This document shows positions 14,311 to 26,315 of a DNA stretch of 64,000 bases, piece by piece. Numbering within the stretch: position 1 is the first letter of the stretch; each line of letters begins with the position of its first letter. Under the pieces are notes generated by a model, which saw only the letters and a list, made by a program, of their open reading frames with translations, did no database searches and had not been told where the DNA came from. Source of the stretch: Panopea generosa. Its lineage: Eukaryota; Mollusca; Bivalvia; Adapedonta; Hiatellidae. The translations under genes were made by a program, and so were the position numbers. The stretch spans positions 90,917,329 to 90,981,328 of the forward strand of contig CM055897.1 of NCBI GenBank assembly GCA_029582155.1, given 5' to 3'.

Positions 14311-14756
14311 TTATTTATCCCAGTGCCCGTTGATTTGTACAATCTTAGAACTCTTATATAATTTATAGGCATAATCAATATCAAATATGAAAATCTGACT
14401 GACTGGTTGTTGAGAATAAGATTTTTTAAATTTTTCAATTTTAACCCTTTTGTAACCCCACCTTACCCCTTATATAGGGGTATGTGGGGGTGAGGGTGGG
14501 GGTGGTTACCTGTGGAGAGAGTGTATGAGGATGTTTCCACTGTAACATTTTGATAACTTAAATACCAAATGCTGCTTTATAGGGAGACTTTATGATAATA
14601 TATGGTTGTTATTTACTCCTGGGATCAATATTTTGTGACTTTTAAATGTTTTATTAAGATTTTTTTTTATTTTGTATTACAAAACGAACTTCCAACAGGT
14701 TTTAAACCCGGTACCTCATGCAATATGCGGGGAGATATGGGTACGTGAGTTCCCAG
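14311..14756. other. Intergenic spacer
   Basis: No gene is seen. It holds a short G-rich segment (GGGGGTGAGGGTGGGGGTGG, about 14486-14505) and T-rich runs. Confidence 0.4.
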
Positions 14757-15365
14757 CTACGAGGAGCCTCCCCGGAAAAAGTTGAATAGTTTGAAAACCA
14801 AATGCTGCATTCTTGTAGGTTTTTGTAAGAAAAAGAGCAGGAATGTAGCCATAAAGAAATTCATATCAAGGAAATGTCTTTGGCAGGGGCCAGGGAAATG
14901 CATGTGGCTTGCACCCTGAGGTGGAGAATAGTACCAAAGGGTTATCCCTTCCCACAATGGGGGTGGGAGGGGATGGGGCGTCTCCCCTTGGAAACTTTGG
15001 TTTTTTAAGTGCCAAATTGTGCATTTTGGTGCATTTTTAGGACCTGCCAGTCCTTTCATTATACTCGAATGGGGACTCCCCTGCTGCTGGAGGTCCCCAA
15101 AAATTTTGATATTTTAATAAGCAGATACTGCATTCTAGTTAGCTTAAGTGGAAAATAATTGTTAGTTACACTAGTGTGGGAGAGGGTGTCCCCTGCTGGT
15201 GAGACCATGGGAGCCTACCCCGGAAAAAAAAAGTTTGCTAAAACACCAAATACTAAGTATTAGTAAGTTTTCAGGATAAGAGATATGGTTATCAATTACT
15301 GCAGTTTGGTCTTGGATGGACTGTACTCTGCTAGTGGGGAAGAGTACCGTTGTCCTCTGCAAGGT
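14757..15365. repeat. Degenerate tandem repeat of roughly 110-200 bp
   Basis: Related blocks begin near 14765, 14970, 15075 and 15210. Each has a C-rich start (CTCCCCGGAAAAAGTT or similar) followed by a stretch like CCAAATACTGCATTCTAGT and TAGGTTTT. Divergence is high, so the array is old. Open frames across it are chance products. Confidence 0.55.
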
Positions 15366-15552
15366 CACCGGAAAACACTATGGACCATTTGATGACTCTT
15401 GGGAATACAGTTTTTGACAAATGGAGCTCAACGCAAAGCTTAACACGGGGCAAGTTATTCATATGTGTACAGCTTTGTAATAAAGGGAACTACGTACCAC
15501 TTAAAATGAATAAAATATTTGTTCAAATAATTGAGGGGATGTTACATGTGGA

Positions 15553-15690
15553 ACAAGTGGAAAAGTTATCAGTTACTTGCGGAGATGGGGTGTGCTTGAG
15601 TATTGGTTAACAGTTCAGCATCCCAATGCCGGAGGTTGTGTTTTTGATCTAAAACTAGACACAATGGCCTCTCAAATACAATACTCGGTA
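15553..15690 (+). mobile_element. SINE core fragment
   Basis: The word AAGTTATCAGTTACTTGCGG and the following GAGATGGGGTGTGCT-GAGTA-TGGTTAAC match the body of the SINE at 29925-30220 nearly base for base. The tRNA-like head is missing, so this is a 5'-truncated or eroded copy. Confidence 0.6.
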
Positions 15691-15949
15691 CCAATTCTAT
15701 CCAGGAAACAAAACTCAAGAGCTATTCATATAAATTCTGAGATTACTTCAAAATTGACTAAAATAAATTTGTATCAAATAATAAATTATAAAATTTAATC
15801 TGAACAAGAAATGTCACTTGTAAGTGTTTCGTGCCCACCAAATGGTCTGAAAATAACAATATATTTTACAATAAGTATCAATATATCCATGAATATCAAG
15901 AGTAATGGACTGACGTTTCAGACTAAAGATGCAATTTCATGTTTTTTTA

Positions 15950-16860
15950 CATTAAAGCATGACCTTGACCTTTGTGAAACCTTGACTGTGACATCTGATG
16001 TAAAGGTCCGGGTATTTTTACAGGTAAATGCAGGTGACATATCATCATGACATGCTGATCACTTGTGTCAAGCTATTTTGAAATACCTCCATGTAAGACA
16101 AAGTTACAGATCAGACATGAAATATCAAACAAACTGAGAGTGTGATTTACAGTCTTGATGTGACACTTCATCATGTCATGTTGATCAATTGATAAATTGA
16201 GCCAAGTTTTTTTGAAATCCATCCATGTATTATAAAGTTACAGGACGGACTTGAAATCTCAAACAGACTTAAAGTGTTGTCAAACAAACTCAAAGTGTGA
16301 CCTTGACCTTTGAGGTATGGGTCTAGGTCTTATGTGTGACACGTCTTCATGTCATCTTGGACAATTGAGCCAAGTGAAAGACAAAGTTACAGAACAGACA
16401 CGCAATATCAAACAAATTGAAAGTGTGAGCTTGACCTTTGAGGAAAGGTTCTGGGTCTTATATGCGACACTTTATTATGTCATGTTGAGTGTTCTTGAAA
16501 TTTATCCATAGGTGACAAAGTTACAAACTGGACATGAAATCTCAAACAGACAAAAAGAGTTCAAACAAAGTTAAATTGTGACCTTGACCTTTAAAGTGGG
16601 AGATTGGGTGTTAAGTGTGACACATCGTCATGTTATGTTGATCATTTGTTACACTTATTTATAAAATCCATCTCAGCATGACAAAGTTACAAGCCGGTGA
16701 TGAAATCTCACACAGACTCAAGTGTTGTCAAATAAACTCAAAGTATGACCTTGACCGTTGAGGTACGCATGTGGGTCTTAAGCGTGGCATGTTGTCATGT
16801 CATGTTGATGAATTGAGCCAAGTGTTTTTGAAATTTATCCATAGGTCACCTGGTGACAAA
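15950..16860. repeat. Degenerate ~130-170 bp repeats with TGACCTTGACCTTTGA
   Basis: Units recur with GTGACCTTGACCTTTGAGGT near 15961, 16297, 16427, 16577 and 16745, each followed by GGGTCTTA-GTGTGACA, CATGTCATGTTGATCA, GAGCCAAGT-TTTTGAAAT, CCATCCAT and GACAAAGTTACAGA. The repeat resembles dispersed TTGACCTTTGA-type repeats common in bivalve genomes. Read on the minus strand the shared word contains TCAAGGTCA, the consensus of an extended nuclear-receptor half-site. Confidence 0.75.
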
Positions 16861-16987
16861 GAAACAGACCAGACACAAAATCTCAATCAGACTGAAAGTG
16901 GCATCATTAAAATATTTAACATATAGGAAATGGCTCTTTAAGCTGGTTAGTCTTCACATATTCAAAAACTCATCCATGTACTATTTC

Positions 16988-16997
16988 TTTTATTTAT
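16988..16997 (-). promoter_or_regulatory. Polyadenylation signal of the 17-21 kb gene
   Basis: The minus strand reads AATAAATAAA about 70 bases beyond the stop codon at 17067, the expected distance for a 3' end. Confidence 0.5.
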
Positions 16998-17066
16998 TGA
17001 TACAAACTCATAACTTCAACACTAGTAACTATTGCTGGTACTAATTGTTTCTGAATATGTGCTCAA

Positions 17067-17906
17067 TTAAAGAATTTGATTCAATGTGTGGAGTAGAGAC
17101 AGTACAGAGTCACTCTGGTCCCATGTGATCAGTCCTGTTTCTGTCACGTGGTATGTTACATGTGGCTCTTGTTGTCTTCTTATTGCTACCAGTTTTAAAC
17201 CATCAACTACAACCACCAGACCATATATTAAGTCTTGGTTTACACCCAATGCTGCTAAACACAATGATACAATATGTTCTGTTGCTGCATAAACATGTAA
17301 ATCCAGATCTGATTGTGTAGGATTATCCCAGGATGACACATTCACAACAACTTTCACAGTCACTTGTTGTGTTACAACCTGTGGTTGAATTGGTTCTGCT
17401 GGCACGATGTTTGGCACTGGCACATCTCTGGTTTCATAAAACAAAATATCACATTTATAAGGCTGGAAGTACCTGTGATGTACTGCCGTTTTTAATCTAT
17501 AGTTATCTGGATTTCTTAACAGAGCATTTATGTCAGGTTCATGTTCTGGCGGCACCATAGTGGTAGAGTCTGTTTCCACATTATAATCATCATCCATGAG
17601 TGACCTTGACCTAGATCTTAACAAAATTTTGTAAGTAAGCTGCCTTTCCTCATCACCCTCCATCTCTCTAACTCGTTTTCTACCACGCAGCTGAGTGTCA
17701 TGGTAACCATACATTAAACAATGTGTTACCCCATCTCTTATGCTTGCATCTGTGGATATTTCATTTGGTGCCATGACCACACCCTTCCTACCAAACACAC
17801 GGCATGCTGGGAGAAGTTCCAGCAGCAACTGTTTAACACTGTCTTTTCCATTATTTAATCTTCCAAGGAGAGTTTGTATAAAATCTTCGACTGCAACACT
17901 GTCACT
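17067..17906 (-). CDS. Exon 4 (terminal) of the uncharacterised gene
   Basis: The acceptor TTTTCAG precedes SDSVAVEDFIQTLLGRL. The exon encodes 279 residues to a TAA at 17067. It contains the only large well-structured part of the protein, so homology searches should start here. Confidence 0.85.
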   Translation of the reverse strand, partial: SDSVAVEDFIQTLLGRLNNGKDSVKQLLLELLPACRVFGRKGVVMAPNEISTDASIRDGVTHCLMYGYHDTQLRGRKRVREMEGDEERQLTYKILLRSRSRSLMDDDYNVETDSTTMVPPEHEPDINALLRNPDNYRLKTAVHHRYFQPYKCDILFYETRDVPVPNIVPAEPIQPQVVTQQVTVKVVVNVSSWDNPTQSDLDLHVYAATEHIVSLCLAALGVNQDLIYGLVVVVDGLKLVAIRRQQEPHVTYHVTETGLITWDQSDSVLSLLHTLNQIL

Positions 17907-20900
17907 CTGAAAACAGAATTCATATAATATAGTCAAACAATACACATACCAATATGTATGGGAACTAGAAAATATGTATATGGGGTATAATTTAACCATT
18001 TTTCCATTTTAGTTGCCTGAAAATAACTATTGGTATTGATGTAAAAGAGAATTAATTTATCTTAAGCATAATTGTATACTGTTGATAAGCAATAACTATT
18101 TTATTAACCTTAAAATCGAAATAGCTACAATAATACTTTCTGCAGTACAAAATTTTAATTTGTGCATAAATTAAATGTAGGTGAAAATGTATTTAAATGG
18201 GAAAATTGAAGATTTTTCTATGAATGCTAGTGCATTAATGGTATTTTAAATACAAATAACAGTTTGAATACTGAATTAAGAGATTTTTTTAAATTCAGCT
18301 TCCTTACCACAATTTGCCATGAACAGTAATAATGTAGAGTTTGTTCTAGTGTGATCAGTAGCTCATAATATATATTCAGGGTTCCCAGTTAATTTGTCCT
18401 ATCACAAAACCAAGATTTACTTTAATAGCTGCTTTCCATACATCCAAAGACAGATAAATACAAATTTTATTGCAATTTTCAAGATAAATATATCTCTTGA
18501 AATAAATTACCATAAAACAAACATTTACATACCCAATAGCCTGCAGGCTGTAGTGTTTTTCTTAAATCTAAGCATTTTTGGTCAAGTCCTGTCCTATCAA
18601 ACTTATTTTCAGGACCTCCTCTCCAAACATTGTTTTGAAAACCTTCTAACAAGTTTCTAGGTATGATTCCATGTGTACCTGTCATCTGAAAAAGTATACA
18701 GTACTAAACTACAGTTTTAAGACTCCCATTTATCCCTCCCAATGCATTTTTGCAGGGAATACGCAATTGGACACAGGAATATAATACCAATTATGGGGAA
18801 TACTGTTCAAGATGACATCATGAAACTTTGTACACGTATTAACCCAGTGATCTAGTAGTGTTTTTGCTATTAAAAAAATCTCATTGTCAATGTTTTCTGT
18901 TACAATGAAAGAAAAGCAAAATCATGAAATTCTCTCCAAAACCATTCAAAATAACTTTGTACACATGTCAACCTAGTGAACCAGTAATGCCTTTTGCTAT
19001 TTGAGAGTTTTCATTTTTCAATATTTTTTTCTTTTACCATGGAAAATATAGTAAAAATTACAAAAAATTGCATTTCAGGAGCACAACTCAAAAACCTTGT
19101 GGTCTAGTAATGTCATTTGGGAGTTTTCATTTTCATATTTCAAAACTCAAAACATCTGAGTAAAATATCCCATGGCACAGGATATTGAAGACTATGTCTA
19201 CTTGTTATTTATGAAACTGTCAAACAACAGGTGTAATATTTTTTATGTGTTATCAAAGCTACTTGTGCATCCTTTCTTAATTTATTCTTGAATGCTTAAA
19301 ATCAGAAAATACTGTAGAATCGGGTAAATAAGTGAATATTAATTTTAGTGAAATACCAGTACTGACATGTGTTGGGAGCTACCTCCACTTATTTCATAAC
19401 TGATTTCACAAATATGAAATTTATCAAATTTATTAAACAGTTCAACATAATTATAATGTGCATGACACAGTTTAAGTTAAAGTATGCTATGGCTATTCCG
19501 CGTTGTCTCTATGTTGGTCTGTTTTGATAACGAGTAAGATTTCCATTTTAAAGGAGTTTTATCCATGATTAATATACACAAAATGACCACAAACAAACTG
19601 TTATGTATAACAACTTGAGCAATATACTAGTATCTAGTTTGTGTTTATAGTTGCTAAAAACCATTCAAACAACATGATTTTTGGAAAATGATTACGCTTC
19701 AATAGATGTGAAATACTTTTGTAACAATATATATTTGACGTTGACAGGCTACTCAACAGATAAGAACACTTTTCACCTTTATACACAATACTAGTAACCA
19801 AGTGTCACGGTATTGATAAAGACTGTTAGCAAGGTTTTTAGCCCCTAATTTGTTCTGATGTATTGGGATATATGCCTATTTTTAACACAAAATTATGATA
19901 AGATTTTAGCATGCGCTTATTATCGCATATAGAATGACGGTAAGTCTGTATGCGCTTAATTTTGGTAAACACTTATATTCAAGTATGTGCTTATTTACCA
20001 AATTCTATAGTATTAAGGTCAGTTTCTTAAATATTGTTAGTCATGGCAAGAAGATAATTTCCCCAGTTTTGGTCTAATTGCATACAACCTATATATAAAG
20101 CAGTTGAACCATTTTTGATCTATGGCGATGAAATGACATAAAAAGATCCTTTTTAGCTGATATTTTGTATGCAGTGTTTTTTCTCTTGTGCATATGATAT
20201 AGTATTTGCAGCTGTTTTCCCACGATGATTAAATTTACCTTGATTACAAAGTTTGAACATTAATTATTTTACAAATATAATCCATTATACAATCTAATCT
20301 TGCATATTATCAGTAGTTCTGATGAAAAAAGTTACAATTTGTCTTCATTAAGTGGTATAAAAAAAGAAGTAAAAATCTGTAGAATACATGTACTATTATT
20401 GTACTGAAATTTCATTAAATCATTAAAAATTGATTAAAATGTCCGATCATATATAATGAAAAGAATGTTACTCAATTATTGAAAATTGCAGTCAAGATAA
20501 CTACAATATTGAAACTCTAAACTGCATGTGATATTCTACAATTTGAATGAACAGGTTACTCTACCTGATTCAAGATGGCATTTTTGGCATGTCTCATAGT
20601 ATTTGTAAACTCATCCCATAGTGCAGGCCGGTAACCAGCTGCTGGGACTGGGACAAGTTGTAAGTTTGGTGGTACTGGAGGCCTTGATGGAGCATTCGGC
20701 CAAATGACAGGACAAAACTGGTCATCACCGATCACTGGACGTACAATACCTTTGTCAACTTTTTGGAAACTAACTCCTTTTATTTCTCTCAACTCGTCCA
20801 ATGCATTTCCTGGATCATTGTCAAACCCCAAACAAGTAATATATCCATTTGGTCTGAAAAAATAAAATAACATAGTATAGGGTTTATTACTACATTTATA

Positions 20901-21150
20901 TATGTTTTTCAAAATCTATAAGTTTCTGATCTTAAGTTGAATTTGGTCGTCATTAGTGTGTACTGTTATGGTATAGTATTTAAAGCACAAAAATGATCCA
21001 TGATGAAAAGCCATAAGAAAATTACCAAACTGATTATAATACCTTAACTTATTTTGCAATTCAGCTTAAATAAATTATAGATCAATACCTTAACTTAAAA
21101 CTTGTGTACTTGCAATAAGGATCCTCTCGAAGTTGGACAGTGTTGGCCAT
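17067..21150 (-). CDS. Uncharacterised four-exon gene, 447-residue protein
   Basis: Coding exons on the minus strand are 21089-21150, 20565-20853, 18533-18685 and 17067-17906. Every junction has GT/AG signals and phases that agree (2, 0, 0), giving 447 residues. The start ATG (MANTVQLREDPYCKY) has A at -3 and G at +4. An in-frame TAA lies 12 codons upstream with no AG between, so no upstream exon can extend the frame. Exon 2 is proline-rich in its second half (WPNAPSRPPVPPNLQLVPVP). Exon 4 holds a basic patch (LRGRKRVREMEGDEERQL, then RSRSRS) and ends in a mixed alpha/beta segment (SDLDLHVYAATEHIVSLCLA, IYGLVVVVDGLKLVAI). No signal peptide or membrane segment is visible. I do not recognise the family. 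The C-terminal pattern faintly recalls restriction-like folds of Crinkler-type proteins, but catalytic residues are not evident and I give this little weight. Confidence 0.8.
18533..18685 (-). CDS. Exon 3 of the uncharacterised gene
   Basis: It is flanked by TTTTTCAG and GTATGT and is exactly 51 codons in phase 0 (MTGTHGIIPRNLLEGFQNNV to LQPAGYW). It keeps the frame if skipped. Confidence 0.8.
20565..20853 (-). CDS. Exon 2 of the uncharacterised gene
   Basis: Acceptor TTTTTTCAG, donor CAG|GTAGAG. The exon has 289 bases, one completing a split arginine codon and then 96 codons (PNGYITCLGFDNDPG to MRHAKNAILNQ). The proline-rich middle suggests a flexible linker. Confidence 0.8.
21089..21150 (-). 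CDS. Exon 1 (start) of the uncharacterised gene
   Basis: An ATG at 21150 gives 20 codons plus two bases, ending TTA AG|GTATTG. The phase joins exactly to exon 2. It is too short to be found by length alone and is supported by the phase match and the upstream in-frame stop. Confidence 0.65.
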
Positions 21151-21369
21151 ATTTGAAATAATTAGAGAACAATATGTGGATATTTATCACAATAGGGCCA
21201 TGATGGCCCTAAATTGCTCACCTGTGGCACAGGAAACTAGATCTGATGGGATAAGTTATAACATCACTGTGCAAGTTTGGTGAGAATCTAGTAAAAATGC
21301 CAACATGACTGTGAGTCAGAGACATTATAACATTAAATAGGCTTTTATTTTTGATTTAAGTGTCATAGT

Positions 21370-21560
21370 CTGGCCTGGTTAGCTCAGTTGGTAGCAGGTA
21401 TTGACTATCAATCTTGAAGTCTTGAGTTTGAATCGCCACCTGTCGACAGTTTTCAGGATGATTTGATAATGATATTATGACATTGCGTCTCATTGCAATT
21501 TTCTCAAAATAACTGCTAAAAGTTTTGATGTATCTGTGATTAAAGACTTTGGAGAAAGTT
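21370..21560 (+). mobile_element. tRNA-derived SINE, degraded
   Basis: The head has an A-box-like GGTTAGCTCAGTTGGTAG and a B-box-like GAGTTTGAATCGCCACC, with TGACTATCAATC between, as in the copies at 29925 and 60275. The body includes TTGCGTCTCATT, shared with the 29925 copy. It is not a functional tRNA because the head cannot form a proper acceptor stem. Confidence 0.65.
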
Positions 21561-22323
21561 AAAAAGGCCCTGGACAATATTTCTTTTTTCCTAATTACAC
21601 TTCGAGAAATCACAAACTAATTATTTTGAAACTTCAAAGCCTCGTTTCCTCAGTGTGAAAGTCAGCTTTCACTGCAGATGTCAACAGACAATAAATGGTT
21701 TATTTCCTTTAATTAAAGATATTTTTTCGCTATAGAAATTAGAACGCAATGGGATTCATCATTGATGGTTTTACACACAATGGGCATTGCCGCAGGAGTG
21801 TAAAACTCTAAAAAAAAAAAGTGAATATATTTCTAGTTATAGTTATTTCGTTTACTTTCCTACATAACAAGACCACAGTTAACATTATCCAATAACCTCC
21901 AAATTAATAATGGACTAGTGCTCACTTTTAACGCTTTATTGTCTCTAAAATGTCTCCCCTAAATTATTTCTGGATACAAATTTCGGCCATTTTGGCAATT
22001 GAACCTAAACAATCTGTCTTCTGTGTTTTCATTGGTTATAATTATCCAATCAGGATGTTCTAACATGATTGTCTAGTATCACGACACTCGTGTGGTCGAT
22101 ACCAACTTATTGAGAAAGGGAACTATGCAAAATGACCAATGTAAACAAGGACTCTATATAATTCTGTAATGTAAATAATAATGTAACATTTAAAACATTC
22201 AATCGAAAAAGTCAAATTAATGTTTAGTGATACTGAGGCCAGATTTTTTTTCCATGGTGACACATTCGCAGAGCTGTTTAATAGGTTAAATAAAAAATGC
22301 AAATTTAAGCTTAAAAAAACCCA

Positions 22324-22324
22324 C

Positions 22325-22351
<27 letters not shown>
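22324..22351. repeat. Poly-A run
   Basis: An almost pure A tract that lies just left of a SINE-like fragment and could be part of its tail. Confidence 0.7.
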
Positions 22352-22356
<5 letters not shown>

Positions 22357-22392
22357 GATGGTACAATTATTTTTTAAACTTATTTGTTATAT

Positions 22393-22512
22393 ATCGACTG
22401 CGAAGCAAGTTCTTACAACTTATACAAATCACGCTCGCAGTCTTCCTGGGTAAAACCAGTACTAAGTACATGTGGAACAGCTCAAGGACACCACATGTAG
22501 GCCTACGCGGTC
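22393..22512 (-). mobile_element. SINE body fragment related to the copy at 28060
   Basis: It shares the ordered words AAGC-AGTTCTTACAACTT, GCTCG-AG-CTTCCT-GGTA, AACCAGTACTAAGTA and CAAGGACACCACA with 28062-28170. The tRNA-like head is too diverged to recognise here. Confidence 0.6.
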
Positions 22513-22693
22513 GTTGGGGAGTACCGAATTACTCTTTAAACATGTTTATATTATATACAAATCTCCCGGACCTACATCACGTCCATAAACAAGGAACAGA
22601 CCATGAAGCGTAATGAAACATCTAGAAATCAATAATATTCTGTTTAATAAACAATATGTTTTCCGATCCAAGCTAGCATCATGCAAAACTCAC

Positions 22694-22948
22694 CCTGTCG
22701 ATTTTCAGTCGGGAACTACAGCCATCGGCCATAACAATGATCCACTGGCCATCGTATTTTCCTATCGTGCCATCTCGTCGTAGGCTACCACTGACCCTCG
22801 CTTCGTATACCCTCGACCTCGCACACGCGCGCGTCTGCGTGTTGTGTTGTTGTTGTGTGCGTGCGTGTGTTGGGGTGGATGTAGCCTGATTAAATAAGGC
22901 GTGAATGGACAGCTTTTTTATTATTTTGATATCTGATCTGCTGTCCAT
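22694..22948 (-). CDS. Candidate 5' exon of an unrecognised protein
   Basis: An ATG at 22948 opens 85 codons (MDSRSDIKIIKKLSIHALF onward) to a strong donor, GACAGG|GTGAGT, in phase 0. The last 40 residues (SGSLRRDGTIGKYDGQWIIV, then MADGCSSRLKIDR) look protein-like. The middle encodes a CA/CG-rich microsatellite (THARTQQQHNTQTRACARSR) and may not be genuinely coding. It cannot be an upstream coding exon of the 17-21 kb gene because that start is closed by an in-frame stop. It could supply an alternative transcript or belong to another gene. A GGGCGG box lies just upstream on this strand's 5' side, at about 23005. Confidence 0.35.
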
Positions 22949-23543
22949 AACGCAAAATAACTTTTTTTAAAAGGCTGCCTAGAGACGTGCATTATGTCGC
23001 ACTAGGGCGGGTGCGTCCGTATAAAAAAAACTATTGCACGTAAATTGTATAATTAGGGTCTTCAAACCAATCAGGTAAAATTTAAAGCTCTATTTACGGC
23101 TTTTACAAATATTTAAATTGATATCATGGCAGATCAGGATGCCATTCGTTATTCATGTAAAGTAACAAGTATAATACATGTATAAAATATTTCGTAAAAC
23201 GTCTATATATATCCGGTCGTCTGTCAAACATAGACATAGCATACAAAATATCAATGTTCACACACAGACACACTTTAAAGAAAAAGTATATAAATTATTG
23301 AGGTGCCGATAATCTCCGTTTGTACATTTGACATTTTTACTGCAACTAGTTTGTTCTGTATCAAAATTCATTAAAATAGATCTATATATCAACCGATGAT
23401 AAAAGTAAATAATTAACCGGGGCTACATAAAATAAATGTTTGATTTAAAGATTCGTATCTATGTTCTAAGTAAAACACAGTCAATTAGAATATGACTTTC
23501 GTCTTGAGTTGCAGATGTATTAAAATAAACGACACATCTGTTC

Positions 23544-23680
23544 GCAGGCCGGTGTTTTCGGTCCGGTATATCTACCCGCAGGCCGGTGTTTTCGGTCCGG
23601 TATATCTACCCGCAGGCCGGTGTTTTCCGTCCGGTATATCTACCCGCAGGCAGGTGTTTTCCGTCCGGTATAACTACTCG
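23544..23680. repeat. 34-bp tandem repeat, four copies
   Basis: Units of GCAGGCCGGTGTTTTCGGTC plus 14 more bases are repeated head to tail four times. They are GC-rich compared with the surroundings. Confidence 0.9.
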
Positions 23681-24489
23681 TTTCTATCGCAAGTGGACGA
23701 TTGCAGCTTGCTTCTTGATTTAGCATGGATGCCTTGTCATATGACATAGTGTTCCGTTTTAAATACATTTATATTATTAAAGTCTATACGTTCTTACTAT
23801 ATTTTTGATACGAATATCTTTGGCATCACTCTTCTATGTAAACTATGGAATTACAATGGTAGTCCGTGTTCGTACCGCACATTGAACAGTACATTACACC
23901 CTTTTGAATATTCGTTGCTATACATGATAAAAAATAAAATTATTGAACCATTCAACCACCCATTCGATTAAAAACAACACCCTCATATACAGAAAAAAAT
24001 CAACAACAAAACAACGCACACGTTAGCATGTGCTGAAAAATAGAACAAAGCAAAACCACTATTAACAACAATTCCTGTTTGAGTAACAAAACAAATTTTA
24101 ATACTTTTAACGTATGTTCCGGCAAACATGATAGAAATAATAAATAAAAAACACATCATCATGTATAGCAATTGGTTATTATTATTCCATTGGCACAATA
24201 TTGTATTTATTAACATCAAAAGTAGAAAGTTATGATGCTATTAAATGCTATCCATCGCTTTCCGCCATTAATTATAGTAATGAAACGATGACACCAAGAG
24301 GGAATCACAAACTATATTTATGAGTTAAAATTTTCAATAATTGGTTTTACATGTATATAAAAGAAACTTGCTTTGATAAGCGTCTATATATGGTGTGAAC
24401 AAAGTCAAAGGTTATTGAAAGCAAACTCAATATTTGATTATCGTCTTTCGGAATTAAACTTGAATCTAACCATAACCATAACATTCTTA

Positions 24490-26315
24490 AGTAACTAGAT
24501 TCATACAAGCTACATAGCACATTCATGAGGAACTAGATTTATACAAGCTACATAGCACATTCATGAGGAGCTAGATTCATACAAGCTACATAGCACATTC
24601 ATGAGGAACTAGATTCATACAAGCTACATAGCACATTCATAAGGAACTAGATTCATACAAACTACATAGCACATTCACGAGGAGCTAGATTCATACAAGC
24701 TACATAGCACATTCATAAGGAACTAGATTCATACAAGCTACATAGCACATTCATAAGGAACTAGATTCATACAAGCTAAATAGCACATTCTCAAGGAACT
24801 CGATTCTTATAAGCTATATAGCACATTCATAACGAGCTAGATTTATACAAGCTACATAACACATTCATAAGGAACTAGATTCATACAACTTAAATAGCAT
24901 ATTCATAAGGAACTAGATTCATACAAGCTAGATTCATACAAGCTAAATAGCACACACTTAAGGAACTAGATTCATACAAGCTATATAGCAAATTCTAAAG
25001 GAACTAGATTCAATCAAGCTAAATAGCATATTCTTGAGGAACTATATTCATACAAGCTAAAAAGCATATTCATAAGGAGTAGATTCATACAAGCTACATA
25101 GCACATTCAGAAGGCACTAGATTCATACAACTTAAATAACACATTCATAAAGAACTAGACTATACAAGCTAAATAGCACACACTTAAGGAACAAGATTCA
25201 ATCAAGCTATATAGCAAATTCTAAAGGAACTAGATTCAATCAAGCTAAATAGCATATTCTTGAGGAACTATATTCATACAAGCTAAAAAGCATATTCATA
25301 AGGAGTAGATTCATACAAGCTACATAGCACATTCAGAAGGCACTAGATTCATACAACTTAAATAACACATTCATAAAGAACTAGACTATACAAGCTAAAT
25401 AGCACTCACTTAAGGAACTAGATTCAATCAAGCTATATAGCAAATTCTAAAGGAACTAGATTCAATCAAGCTAAATAGCATATTCTTGAGGAACTTAATT
25501 CATACAAGCTAAAAAGCATATTTTCAAGGAACTAGATTAATTCAAGCTAAATAGCACATTCTTAGGGCACTACACTCGTACATGCTAAATAGCACATTAA
25601 TAAGGAACTAAATTCATACACGCTATATAGCACATGCACATTGAACTAGATTCATACAAGTTACATAGCACATTCTTAAAGCACTAGACTCGTACATGCT
25701 AAAAAGCACATTCATAAGGAACTAAATTCATACAAGATAAATAGCACATTCTTAAGGCACCAGAATCGTACATGCTAAATAGCACATTCATAAGAAACTA
25801 TATTCATACAAGATAAATAGCACATTCTTAAGGCACCAGACTCGTACATGCTAAATAGCACATTAATAAGGAACTAAATTTATACACGCTAAATAGCACA
25901 TGCACATTGAACTAGATTCATACAAGTTACATAGCACATTCTTAAAGCACTAGACTCGTACATGCTAAATAGCACATTCATAAGGAACTAAATTCATACA
26001 CGCTAAATAGCACATTCATAAGGAACTAGATTCATACAAGCTACATAGCACATTCTTAAGGCACTAGACTGGTACAAGCTAATAGCACATTCATAATGAA
26101 CTGTATTCACACAATATAAAATGCATACTCAAAAGGAACTAGATTCATACACGTTAAATAGCACATTCATCTGGCACTAGATTCGTACACATTAAATAGC
26201 ACATTCATCTGGCACTAAATTCGTACACATTAAATAGCACATTCCTCTGGCACTAGATTCATACATGCTAAATAGAACATGCATAAGGAACTAGATTCAT
26301 ACAAGCTAAATAGCT
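24490..26315. repeat. 38-bp minisatellite
   Basis: About 48 units built on GGAACTAGATTCATACAAGC and TACATAGCACATTCATAA. The left part (24500-24790) is homogeneous and the right part has more substitutions and small indels. Longer blocks recur, for example 25050-25230 and 25260-25440. Confidence 0.95.
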
